From NCBI RefSeq assembly GCF_024628865.1, contig NZ_CP102384.1, positions 693,001 to 757,000 of the forward strand: DNA of 64,000 bases. Reading direction: 5' to 3'. Positions 44,756-53,206 of this stretch are shown piece after piece; positions within the stretch are counted from its first letter, which is position 1, and each line of letters opens with the position of its first letter. The stretch is from Sphingopyxis sp. DBS4. Its GTDB lineage: Bacteria; Pseudomonadota; Alphaproteobacteria; Sphingomonadales; Sphingomonadaceae. A program made the translations under genes and the position numbers. The notes beneath the pieces are model-generated. The model worked only from the letters and a program-made list of their open reading frames with translations, searched no databases and was not told the origin of the DNA.

Positions 44756-45868
44756 ATGACCGAAGCGACGGCCGCCGTGGTGCGACAGCCCGGCGGCGAT
44801 TTCACGATCGAAACGATTGCGGTCGAGGAGCCGCGCGCGGGTGAGGTGCGGGTGCGGATCGCGGGGGTCGGGCTCTGTCACACCGACCTGATCTTCCGCG
44901 ACCAGTTCGCGCCCTTCGCGCTGCCCGGCGTGCTCGGCCACGAAGGCGCGGGGGTGATCGAGGCGGTGGGCGAGGGGGTCGAAGGCCTCGCCGTCGGCGA
45001 CGCCGTCGTCGTCGGCTTTTCGAGCTGCGGCGCCTGCCCGCGCTGCGACGAGCATCTGCCGAGCTATTGCCAGAGCTTCGTACCACTGAACTATGCCGGG
45101 ATGCGGCTCGACGACGGCTCGACCGCCTATGCGAAGGGCGATGAGCGGATCACGTCGCATTTCTTCGGTCAGTCCTCTTTCTCGGCGCTCACCGTCACCC
45201 GCGCGCGCAATGTGGTGAAGGTCGATACGTCAAAGGTCGAGCTCGAACTGCTCGGGCCGCTTGGGTGCGGGTTCCAGACCGGCGCAGGCGGCGTGATGAA
45301 CTCGCTCGCTTGCCCCGCAGGATCGAGCATCGCGATCTTCGGCGGCGGCCCGGTCGGGCTGGCGGCGGTGATGGGCGCGGTGATCCAGGGCTGTTCGACG
45401 ATCATCCTCGTCGAACCGATCGCCGCGCGGCGCGACATCGCCAAGAGGCTCGGCGCGACGCATGTCGTCGATCCGGCCGAGGCCGGCGATCTGGCCGAAG
45501 CGCTGCGCGCGATCGTTCCGGCCGGGCTCGATTTCGCGTTCGACACCAGCGGCGTCGTGCCCGTCATCGAGGCGGGGCTCGCCGCACTCGGCAGCCATGG
45601 CGCGATCGGGCTCGTCGGCGTGCCCGCGCAACGCGACGCCGCGATCAGCGTCAACATCGCCGCGCTGATGACCCCCGGCCACCGCATCATCGGGATCATC
45701 GAGGGCGACAGCGACCCGCAAAGCTTCATCCCCGAACTGATCGCGCATCACGCCGCGGGACGCTTCCCTTTCGACACGCTGATCCAGACCTTTCCGCTCG
45801 CCCGGATCAATGAGGCCGTCGCTGCGCAGGCGCGCGGCGAGTGCATCAAGGTCGTGCTGATACCATAG
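44756..45868 (+). CDS. Zinc-dependent alcohol dehydrogenase (aryl-alcohol/class III-like)
   Basis: A 370-residue MDR enzyme. Catalytic zinc residues are in GLCHTD and LGHEGAG, the structural zinc cysteines in SSCGACPRCDEHLPSYC, and the NAD motif is FGGGPVGLAAVMGA. The long form with this structural lobe resembles benzyl-alcohol dehydrogenase (XylB-like). It follows the AraC gene by 12 bp with the ribosome site GGAGAAGGA. It would oxidise the alcohol made by the P450 to an aldehyde for the next gene product. Confidence 0.92.
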   Translation: MTEATAAVVRQPGGDFTIETIAVEEPRAGEVRVRIAGVGLCHTDLIFRDQFAPFALPGVLGHEGAGVIEAVGEGVEGLAVGDAVVVGFSSCGACPRCDEHLPSYCQSFVPLNYAGMRLDDGSTAYAKGDERITSHFFGQSSFSALTVTRARNVVKVDTSKVELELLGPLGCGFQTGAGGVMNSLACPAGSSIAIFGGGPVGLAAVMGAVIQGCSTIILVEPIAARRDIAKRLGATHVVDPAEAGDLAEALRAIVPAGLDFAFDTSGVVPVIEAGLAALGSHGAIGLVGVPAQRDAAISVNIAALMTPGHRIIGIIEGDSDPQSFIPELIAHHAAGRFPFDTLIQTFPLARINEAVAAQARGECIKVVLIP

Positions 45869-45876
45869 GATTGAAA

Positions 45877-45970
45877 TTCCCCGTTTGCGCTGAGCTCGTT
45901 GAAGGACCGTTCTTCTTTCGAACGTCGAAGAAAAGGGCAGCGCCTCGACAAGCTCAGCACGAACGGGAAT
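45877..45970. repeat. Extragenic palindrome, CTGAGC/GCTCAG family
   Basis: Imperfect inverted arms 45877-45905 and 45943-45967 carry the TTCGTGCTGAGCTTGTCGA-type unit common in sphingomonads, around a nested hairpin TTCTTC...GAAGAA (45910-45932). It lies between two genes of the P450 operon and could lower expression of the distal aldehyde dehydrogenase. Confidence 0.8.
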
Positions 45971-45985
45971 GAGAGGAGACGAACC

Positions 45986-47416
45986 ATGGAATTCGACCGC
46001 GACTATGCGATGCTGATTGGCGGCAAACTGGACGCCGGCAGCGCCCGTTTCGATGTGCGCAACCCCGCGACCGAGGCGGTGATCGCCAGCGTTCCCGATG
46101 CGGGGCGCGACGACCTCGACCGCGCGATTGCCGCTGCGCGCGGCGCTTTTCCCGGCTGGGCCGCGACGCCGATCGCCGAACGCAAGGCCGCGCTGAACGC
46201 GATGGGGCAGGCGGTGCTCGCCAATGCCGACGCTTTCAAGCGCCTGCTGACCGCCGAACAGGGCAAGCCGCACGCCGAGGCCGAGGGCGAGATCATGGGC
46301 GCGGGCTATTGGCTGATGGGCGCCGCGAGCCTCGATCTGCCGGTGACGGTCAACGAGGACAGCGACGAACGCTATAGCGAGACGCGCCACATCCCGCTCG
46401 GCGTCGTCGGCGCCATCGCGCCATGGAATTTCCCGATGATCCTCGCGATGTTCAAGGTCGGCCCGGCGCTGCTCGCGGGCAATACGATGGTGCTCAAACC
46501 TTCGCCGTTCACGCCGCTGGCGACGCTCAAGTTCGGCGAACTGGTCAAGGACCTGCTGCCGCCGGGCGTGCTCAACATCGTCACCGGAGGCGATGCGCTC
46601 GGCCCGTGGATGACGAGCCATAAGGGCTTCGACAAGATCAGTTTCACCGGATCGACCGCCACCGGGCGCCGGGTGATGGAATCGGCAGCGCCGACGCTCA
46701 AGCGCGTCACGCTCGAACTCGGCGGCAACGACGCCGCGATCGTCATGCCCGATGTCGATGTCGAAAAGGTCGCCGAGGAACTCTTCTGGGCCGCCTTCCG
46801 CAACAATGGCCAAATCTGCATCGCGACCAAGCGCATGTATGTCCACAAGGACATCTACGAGCCGCTGAAGGCGGCGCTCGTCGCCTATGCGAAGACGGTG
46901 AAGGTCGGCGACGGGTCCGAACAGGGGACGCAGATCGGCCCGATCAACAACGAGGCGCAATACCACCGCGTGCTCGACCTGATTCAGGACGCGAAAGACA
47001 AGGGCTACAAGTTCCTCGTCGGGGGTGAGGCGGCGGAGGTGCCGGGCTATTTCATCCCCGTCACCATCCTCGACAATCCGCCCGAGGACAGCCGCATCGT
47101 GCAGGAGGAGCAGTTCGGTCCCGTGCTGCCGCTCCTCAAATTCGACGATCTCGACGAGGTCGTCGCACGCGCCAATGCCACCGATTACGGCCTCGGCGGC
47201 TCCGTCTGGGGCGCGGACGAGGACAAGGCGTTCGCAATTGCCGAGCGCATCGCGAGCGGCACCGTCTGGGTCAACGAGGTCCAGCATCTGTCGCCGACCG
47301 CAGCCTTCGGCGGCATGAAACAGTCGGGCGTCGGGGTCGAGGGCGGGGTCGAAGGCCTGCTCGAATATACGAACGCGCAGACGATCGTGCGGCGCAAGAA
47401 GGCCGTGCCCGCCTAG
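45986..47416 (+). CDS. NAD(P)-dependent aldehyde dehydrogenase
   Basis: A 476-residue ALDH. The start at 45986 has GAGAGGAGAC upstream; the open frame to the left runs through the palindromic repeat and is rejected. Catalytic residues: Asn148 (APWNFPM), Glu244 (LELGGND) and Cys278 in NNGQICIATKR. It resembles the vanillin/aliphatic aldehyde group. As the last gene of the TonB-P450-AraC-ADH operon, it would complete oxidation of a hydroxylated methyl group to the acid. Confidence 0.93.
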   Translation: MEFDRDYAMLIGGKLDAGSARFDVRNPATEAVIASVPDAGRDDLDRAIAAARGAFPGWAATPIAERKAALNAMGQAVLANADAFKRLLTAEQGKPHAEAEGEIMGAGYWLMGAASLDLPVTVNEDSDERYSETRHIPLGVVGAIAPWNFPMILAMFKVGPALLAGNTMVLKPSPFTPLATLKFGELVKDLLPPGVLNIVTGGDALGPWMTSHKGFDKISFTGSTATGRRVMESAAPTLKRVTLELGGNDAAIVMPDVDVEKVAEELFWAAFRNNGQICIATKRMYVHKDIYEPLKAALVAYAKTVKVGDGSEQGTQIGPINNEAQYHRVLDLIQDAKDKGYKFLVGGEAAEVPGYFIPVTILDNPPEDSRIVQEEQFGPVLPLLKFDDLDEVVARANATDYGLGGSVWGADEDKAFAIAERIASGTVWVNEVQHLSPTAAFGGMKQSGVGVEGGVEGLLEYTNAQTIVRRKKAVPA

Positions 47417-47438
47417 AGCCTGATCGTTTTTGACGGAA

Positions 47439-47515
47439 TCGTCATCCCGGCGAAGGCCGGGATCTCGCCGTCTCGATCTGACGCACCGGCGAGATCCCGG
47501 CCTTCGCGATGACGA
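47439..47515. repeat. Extragenic palindrome, GTCATCCCGGCGAAGGCCGGGAT family
   Basis: Imperfect inverted arms 47439-47470 and 47487-47515 in the gap between convergent genes. Related to the single arm at 9033-9062. Confidence 0.85.
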
Positions 47516-47560
47516 GATAAGGAAGGCGGTGTTTGAGCCTAACCCGATCACGATCGAGCG

Positions 47561-49369
47561 TCAGGTAGCCGCGAACGCGTCGCGCTGCTGCGCCATTTCG
47601 ACGCGGTCGCGCCCCATTGCCTTCGCGCGCAGCAGCGCGGCGTCGGCGGTGCGCACCAGCCGGTCGGGCGGACAATGGAGCGGCGTGATCGCGATCCCGA
47701 TCGAGACGGTGACCGGGCCGAGATTGCCCGCTTCGCTGCCGAGCTGCAGGCCGGCAATCCGCTGCCGGATCTCCTCGGCGCGCGTGCTCGCCTGGTCTGC
47801 GGAAAAGCCCGGCAGCAGGACCATGAACTCCTCGCCGCCATAGCGGAAGGCGAGCCCCGCTTCGCGCGTTGAACTCGCCAGCACGCGCCCGACCTCGCGC
47901 AGGATCATGTCCCCGGCATCGTGGCCGTGGACGTCGTTGAACCGCTTGAAATGATCGACGTCGACCATCAGGCAGCCGAGATCGCGGCCGAGCCGCCCGG
48001 CCTCTGCGAGTTGCACCTCCAGAAGCTGGTCGAGCTGGCGTCGGTTCGGCAGGCCGGTGAGCGGGTCGGCGAGCGCCATCTCGCGCAGCGTTTCGCGGAG
48101 CTGGAGGTTGGCGACCGCGAGCCCGATATTCTCGGCCAATATGTCGAGATAGATTTCGGGGCCGGTCAGACCGTCGCCCCGCGCATCCTTGGGTTCGAGA
48201 TAGAGCAGTCCCAGCGTTTCGCGCTGCGCGATCAGCGGCAGGCACAGCGTGTCGAGCGGCGCATCGCCGCTCCGCTCGACATGATCGCACGGTACGTCGA
48301 TGCTGGCGCCCGCGGGCCGATGCGGAACGCCGCGCCGCAGCGCCCAGCAGGCAAGCGCCGAAAACTCGGGCCTCGAATGAACGGGATCGAGCCAGTTGGT
48401 CGCCTCGACCACCATGTTGCGCCGCTGGTCGAGCAGATAGAGACGCCCGGCGAGTCCGGGCGCGATCTCCGGCATGAAGCGGCCGACGACCTCTTTCAGA
48501 TCATCCATCGTGTCGCAGCCCTGCAGCCGCTGCGTCATCCGCGACAGCAGGTCGCGCATCGACCGGTCGGCGTCGCGCTCGGCCTCCAGCCGCAGGCGTT
48601 CGAGGCCGTTTTCGCGGAAGATGCGGATCGCCTGCGCCATATCGCCGATCTCGTCGATCTGGTCGATCGCGGGTGGTTCGGCCTCGAAATCCTGCCGGGC
48701 GAGACGGTTGACGACGTCGCTCAATTTGACGACCGGGTGCAGGACGCGTTGCTTGAAGACGAAATAGAGGACGCAGAGCACGAGCAGCGCGGTCAGCGCG
48801 AGGACGATCTCCGAAATGCGCTTCCACAGCCGCGACAGGTCGGTCGCGGCCGCGACCTGCCGTTCGGTGCGGCTTTCGAGCCGGTCCTGAAAGCGCCTGA
48901 GGTCCATTTCGGCGCGGTCGAGCTGCCGCTCATATTCGGCGCCGAACAGGAGCTGGCGGGCCTCTGCCTCATTGCCCTTTTCATGCGCCGCCAGCGCCGC
49001 GCTCTGCTCGTCGCGGAGCAGGTCGGCGAGCCGCACCGCCTCGCCGAGCGCCGCAAGCTCGCTTTCGGAAGCACCTGCATCGCCGATATGCGCGATCCGC
49101 TGCTCGACCGGTTTGAGCGCCGCCGCTTCGGCGCGGTAACCAACCAGATAGGTCGCGTCGCCGCTGTTCACATATTGGCGCGCGCGGTCGCTCAGCGCGA
49201 AGATGTCGTCGCCCAGCGTCGCGGTCGCCTGATCGAGCCGGTAGCGTTGCTCGACCGCCTCGCGCTCGCGCTGCTGCGCGTTCGAGGCGAGCAGCATCGT
49301 CGTCGACGAAGCGATCGTCAGCACGACCGTCGCGCCATAGGCCCAGTTGGTGATGGTCGCGAGACGCAT
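47561..49369 (-). CDS. Membrane-bound diguanylate cyclase (HAMP-GAF-GGDEF)
   Basis: A 602-residue protein. An N-terminal membrane helix (ITNWAYGATVVLTIASSTTML) and a second near residues 185-208 bracket a helical periplasmic sensor of about 155 residues. A HAMP-like linker, a GAF-like domain (about 270-430) and the GGDEF domain follow. The active site reads GGEEF and DVDHFKRFND is intact, so it should make cyclic-di-GMP. The product-inhibition I-site position reads REAG instead of RxxD, so feedback control is probably absent. No partner is apparent; it is flanked by catabolic genes on both sides. Confidence 0.9.
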   Translation of the reverse strand: MRLATITNWAYGATVVLTIASSTTMLLASNAQQREREAVEQRYRLDQATATLGDDIFALSDRARQYVNSGDATYLVGYRAEAAALKPVEQRIAHIGDAGASESELAALGEAVRLADLLRDEQSAALAAHEKGNEAEARQLLFGAEYERQLDRAEMDLRRFQDRLESRTERQVAAATDLSRLWKRISEIVLALTALLVLCVLYFVFKQRVLHPVVKLSDVVNRLARQDFEAEPPAIDQIDEIGDMAQAIRIFRENGLERLRLEAERDADRSMRDLLSRMTQRLQGCDTMDDLKEVVGRFMPEIAPGLAGRLYLLDQRRNMVVEATNWLDPVHSRPEFSALACWALRRGVPHRPAGASIDVPCDHVERSGDAPLDTLCLPLIAQRETLGLLYLEPKDARGDGLTGPEIYLDILAENIGLAVANLQLRETLREMALADPLTGLPNRRQLDQLLEVQLAEAGRLGRDLGCLMVDVDHFKRFNDVHGHDAGDMILREVGRVLASSTREAGLAFRYGGEEFMVLLPGFSADQASTRAEEIRQRIAGLQLGSEAGNLGPVTVSIGIAITPLHCPPDRLVRTADAALLRAKAMGRDRVEMAQQRDAFAAT

Positions 49370-49422
49370 GACCTTCGCTTAATGGCATCGCGATCTTATG
49401 GAAGAGAGAAATGCGCGCCCGG

Positions 49423-50274
49423 TCAGACGGACGCGGTCGCCGCCATCACCTGCCGCCCGTCGGCCGCAAAGGCCCCCAGCTCGATCGCATCGCCGCTGCC
49501 GCGCAGCGCAAGGTGCAGCTCTTCGCCGCAGATCGCAGGCGAGGTGCCGCGAAAGTCGAAGCGCCTGAGGGCATTATCGCCGAACTGCCGCTGCGCGAGA
49601 TCGAGCAGGAGCGTAGCGGTGAGTGGCCCGTGGACGACGAGGCCCCGGTAGCCCTCTTCCTGCGTCGCATAGGGCAGATCGTAATGGATTCGGTGGCTGT
49701 TGAAGGTCAGGGCCGAATAGCGGAACAGCAAGGCTTCCGACGGAATGAGCATCCGGTGCGCGTTCCACGGCGACGGATCGAAACTGTCGTCGCCGGGCGG
49801 CGGTGGGGCAGGCGGCGCGCCGGCGGGAGCGGGCTCGCGGAAGACGATCGACTGCGTCTCGCGCACCGCCAGCTCGCCGTCGCCGCGGGTTTCGTGGGCG
49901 ACTTCGGCGAAGACGAGCTTGCCGCTGCCACCCTGTTTCTCGGTGATCGCGGCGACGCGCGAGCTGCGCACCACCGACTGGCCGGGGCGCAGGGGGCTGA
50001 GAAACTCGACCTTGCTCGCCGCCCACATGCGGCGCGGCAGAGGGATCGGCGGCAGGAAACTGTCGTCGCTGTCATCGCGCACCGGATGGCCGTCGGCGCC
50101 GAGGCTCGCGGTCGGCGCATCGGGCAGGCCGAGGCACCAGTGATAAGCCTGCGGGACGCTGCCGTCCGCCGGGGCGGGGCGGTCGAGCGTCGCGAGCCAG
50201 CGCGCCACCGCGGCCGGATCGATATGGTCGCGGCGCTCATCCTCGCGGCCGATCCATGCGCTCCAGTCGGTCAT
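49423..50274 (-). CDS. MaoC/HTD2-like acyl-CoA hydratase (mesaconyl-C4-CoA hydratase-type)
   Basis: A 283-residue protein with an N-terminal FAS1/HTD2-type half (PPIPLPRRMWAASKVEF, QSIVFREP) and a C-terminal hotdog half with RYSALTFNSHRIHYDLPYA, which holds the Asn/His hydratase residues. The start at 50274 overlaps the upstream stop as TGATG; the open frame to 50364 is a shadow. From recollection of the family it resembles mesaconyl-C4-CoA hydratase (Meh) of the 3-hydroxypropionate bicycle. The neighbouring methylsuccinyl-CoA dehydrogenase-like and mesaconyl-CoA transferase-like genes support that reading. Other HTD2 hydratases remain possible. Confidence 0.75.
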   Translation of the reverse strand: MTDWSAWIGREDERRDHIDPAAVARWLATLDRPAPADGSVPQAYHWCLGLPDAPTASLGADGHPVRDDSDDSFLPPIPLPRRMWAASKVEFLSPLRPGQSVVRSSRVAAITEKQGGSGKLVFAEVAHETRGDGELAVRETQSIVFREPAPAGAPPAPPPPGDDSFDPSPWNAHRMLIPSEALLFRYSALTFNSHRIHYDLPYATQEEGYRGLVVHGPLTATLLLDLAQRQFGDNALRRFDFRGTSPAICGEELHLALRGSGDAIELGAFAADGRQVMAATASV

Positions 50275-51863
50275 CAATTGCGTCCTCCAGTCAGCCCGCG
50301 CGCGATCACCTGCGCCTGAATCTCCGCCGCGCCCTCGAAGATATTGAGGATGCGCGCGTCGCACAGCACGCGGCTGATCTCATATTCGAGCGCATAGCCG
50401 TTGCCGCCGTGAATCTGCAGCGCCGCATCGGCGTTCGACCAGGCAGCGCGTGCGCCGAGCAGCTTCGCCATTCCCGCCTCGATGTCGCAGCGCTTTCCCG
50501 AATCCTTGGCGCGTGCGGCGGCGTAGGAGAGTTCGCGCGCCATGATGAAATCGATGAGGCTCATCGCGAGCTTGTCGGTGACGCGCGGGAAATGGACGAT
50601 CGTTTTTCCGAACTGCTTGCGGGTGAGGGCATAGTCGAGCCCGAGTTCGAGCGCGCGGCGCGCGACGCCGACGGCGCGCGCGGCGGTCTGAATGCGCGCG
50701 CCCTCGAAGGTGCGCATGAGCTGCTTGAAGCCTTGCCCTTCCTCGCCGCCGAGCAGGGCGTCGGCGGGCGCCGTCAGCCCCTCGAACTGCAAGGCATATT
50801 CGCGCATCCCACGATAGCCGAGCACCTCGATCTCGCTGCCGGTCATGCCGGGGGCGGGGAAGGGATCGGCCTCGGTCCCGCGCGGCTTGGGGACGAGCAG
50901 CATCGACAGGCCCGCATAGCCCTTGGCGTCGGGGAGGGTGCGCGCGAGCAGAGTCATCAGGTCCGAGCGGCTCGCGTGGGTGATCCAGTTCTTTGCGCCA
51001 TCGATGACCCAGTGATCATCTTCGCGCCGGGCGCGCGTCTGGAGCGAGCCGAGGTCGGAGCCGACGTCGGGTTCGGTAAACACCGCTGTGGGCAATATCT
51101 CGCCGCTCGCGATTTTCGGCAGCCATTCGGCCTTCTGCGCGTCGGTGCCGCCCATCGCGATCAGCTCGCCCGCGATTTCCGAGCGCGTACCGAGCGAGCC
51201 CGCGCCGATCCAGCCGCGCGACAGTTCCTCGGTGACGAGGCACATCACGAGCTTGCCGAGGCCGAGGCCGCCAAATTCCTCGGGGATACAGACGCCGAAG
51301 GTGCCGAGTTCGGCCATCGCCTGCACGGTGGCGTCGGGGATCAGGTCATTGGCGAGGTGCCAGCCGTGCGCGTGGGGGATAATCGCGGCATCGGTGAAGC
51401 GGCGATACTGCTCGCGGATCGCGTCGAGGTCGGTGTCGTGCAGCGTCTCGCTCGGCCAATGGCCTTCGGCGAGCGCGGCGGCGACCGCGGCGCGCGTTGC
51501 CGCATGGTCGGCGTCGAGCAGGTCGGCGCAGGCGTCCGCCAGCGCCCGCGCGGCGGCGGTGAGACCGAGGTCGGCCGGGCGAAACATCTCATTCTGCCCC
51601 ATCGGCAGGCCGCCGGTGAGCTGGCCGATGCCTTCGGCGAAGGCGAGGGTAGCTATCTTCGCGTCGAGCGGGTTCGCGGCATTGCCCGCTTCAAACCAAT
51701 CCAGTGTCGCTTCTAGCGCTGCCACCGTCGTCGCAACCCAGGCAAAGCCGTGCGCCGCGCGCTGCTCGCGATCGATCGGCCGCACCGCTAGTCGTTCGGC
51801 GAGCGCCGCCTGTGCCGCACCGCGATAAGTCTGTGCCGCTTGCAGGGCGGAGCGCAAGTCCAT
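50274..51863 (-). CDS. mcd: Acyl-CoA dehydrogenase, (2S)-methylsuccinyl-CoA dehydrogenase type
   Basis: A 529-residue flavoprotein with about 150 extra N-terminal residues ahead of a complete acyl-CoA dehydrogenase. The extension (EQRAAHGFAWVATTVAALEA, LTGGLPMGQNEMFRPADLG) matches what is known for methylsuccinyl-CoA dehydrogenase of the ethylmalonyl-CoA pathway. The catalytic region shows FTEPDVGSDLGSL, the Arg-rich FAD segment and LNIFEGAAEIQ. The start at 51863 overlaps the thiolase stop as TGATG. It would oxidise methylsuccinyl-CoA to mesaconyl-CoA. No ethylmalonyl-CoA mutase or crotonyl-CoA carboxylase gene is present, so the use is probably catabolic. Confidence 0.78.
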   Translation of the reverse strand: MDLRSALQAAQTYRGAAQAALAERLAVRPIDREQRAAHGFAWVATTVAALEATLDWFEAGNAANPLDAKIATLAFAEGIGQLTGGLPMGQNEMFRPADLGLTAAARALADACADLLDADHAATRAAVAAALAEGHWPSETLHDTDLDAIREQYRRFTDAAIIPHAHGWHLANDLIPDATVQAMAELGTFGVCIPEEFGGLGLGKLVMCLVTEELSRGWIGAGSLGTRSEIAGELIAMGGTDAQKAEWLPKIASGEILPTAVFTEPDVGSDLGSLQTRARREDDHWVIDGAKNWITHASRSDLMTLLARTLPDAKGYAGLSMLLVPKPRGTEADPFPAPGMTGSEIEVLGYRGMREYALQFEGLTAPADALLGGEEGQGFKQLMRTFEGARIQTAARAVGVARRALELGLDYALTRKQFGKTIVHFPRVTDKLAMSLIDFIMARELSYAAARAKDSGKRCDIEAGMAKLLGARAAWSNADAALQIHGGNGYALEYEISRVLCDARILNIFEGAAEIQAQVIARGLTGGRN

Positions 51864-53074
51864 CAGGCGCGCTCGAAGATTGCCGCGATGCCCTGGCCGC
51901 CGCCGATGCACATGGTTTCAAGACCATAGCGGCCGTTCCTGCGAATCAGTTCGCGCGTCAGATTGGCGAGGATGCGGCCGCCGGTCGCGCCGATCGGGTG
52001 GCCGAGCGAGATGCCCGAGCCGTTGACGTTGAGGATCTCGTTGCGGCCGTCGTCATCGGACCAGCCCCAGCCTTTGAGCACCGCGAGCACCTGCGGCGCG
52101 AAGGCCTCGTTGAGCTCGACGAGGTCGATGTCGCTCCAGCCGAGGCCGTTCCGCGCGAACAGCCGTTCGACCGCGGGAACGGGGCCGATGCCCATGCGGC
52201 TCGGATCGCAGCCCGCCGCCGCCGAGCTGTGATACCAGGCGATGGGTTCGAGGCCGAGTTCGTCGAGCTTGTCTTCCGCGACGACGAGACAGGCGGCGGC
52301 CGCATCATTCTGCTGGCTCGCATTGCCCGCCGTGACCACGCCGCCTTCCAGCGCGCGCAGCTTGCCGAGCGTTTCCATGCTCGCGTCGGCGCGATAGCCC
52401 TCGTCGTGGGCGAAGACGATGGGATCGCCCTTCTTCTGCAGCACCGACACCGGCACCAGTTCGTCGTCGAACAGGCCGTTCGTCCAGGCGGCGGCGGCGC
52501 GCTGGTGGCTGCGCACCGCATAGGCGTCGCACGCCTCGCGGCTGATATTATAATCCTTCGCCAGATTTTCGGCGGTCTCGATCATTCCGGTGATGACGCC
52601 GAAGCGTTCCACCGGCTGCGACATGACGCGGCCGCGCGTCAGCCGGTCGTGAAAGGTGAGATTGCCCGCGCGCACGCCCTTGCGGATATCGGTGCTGTAG
52701 TGCTCGACGTTGGACATCGATTCGACGCCGCCCGCGACGACGATGTCCGACATGCCGGTCTGGACCATCATAGCGGCGTTGACGATCGCCTGCAGCCCCG
52801 AGCCGCAGCGGCGGTCGAGCTGATAGCCCGGCACCTCCAGCGGCAGGCCGGCGGCGAGCCACGACCAATGGCCGATGCACGGCGCCTCGCCGTTGCCGTA
52901 GCCTTGCGAAAAGACGACATCGTCGACGCGCGCCGGGTCGATCTTCGTGCGCTCGATCAGCGCCTTCAGGATGACGGCGCCGAGATCGCCCGCGGTCATC
53001 GACGAGAGCGAACCGCCGAACTTGCCGACGGCGGTGCGGATGGGGGCGACGATGGCGGCGCGGCGCAGGGTCAT
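51863..53074 (-). CDS. Thiolase (acetyl-CoA acetyltransferase family)
   Basis: A 403-residue thiolase with all three signatures: active-site Cys90 in DRRCGSGLQAI, the His loop NVNGSGISLGHPIGATG, and the C-terminal CIGGGQG with the second cysteine. The NEAF motif is also present. It would cleave a 3-oxoacyl-CoA to acetyl-CoA or propionyl-CoA and a shorter acyl-CoA. It shares an operon with the methylsuccinyl-CoA dehydrogenase-like gene and lies downstream of the CoA-transferase gene, with a palindromic repeat between. Confidence 0.94.
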   Translation of the reverse strand: MTLRRAAIVAPIRTAVGKFGGSLSSMTAGDLGAVILKALIERTKIDPARVDDVVFSQGYGNGEAPCIGHWSWLAAGLPLEVPGYQLDRRCGSGLQAIVNAAMMVQTGMSDIVVAGGVESMSNVEHYSTDIRKGVRAGNLTFHDRLTRGRVMSQPVERFGVITGMIETAENLAKDYNISREACDAYAVRSHQRAAAAWTNGLFDDELVPVSVLQKKGDPIVFAHDEGYRADASMETLGKLRALEGGVVTAGNASQQNDAAAACLVVAEDKLDELGLEPIAWYHSSAAAGCDPSRMGIGPVPAVERLFARNGLGWSDIDLVELNEAFAPQVLAVLKGWGWSDDDGRNEILNVNGSGISLGHPIGATGGRILANLTRELIRRNGRYGLETMCIGGGQGIAAIFERA

Positions 53075-53111
53075 GTCTGGTCTCCGGTTTGGGCAGGGGT
53101 ATTTAACCGCT

Positions 53112-53189
53112 CCGTCACCCCGGACTTGATCCGGGGGCCAGCTTTCAAACGTTGCTTAGCGGGACCCCGGATCAAGTCCGGGGTGACGG
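53112..53189. repeat. Extragenic palindrome, CCCCGGACTTGATCCGGGG family, copy 1
   Basis: 25-bp arms (53112-53136 and 53165-53189) are inverted copies; a second element of the same family is at 61321-61399. It sits between the CoA-transferase and thiolase genes of the minus-strand cluster and may act as a processing or attenuation point. Confidence 0.9.
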
Positions 53190-53206
53190 AAAAGGGGAAG
53201 GCGATC

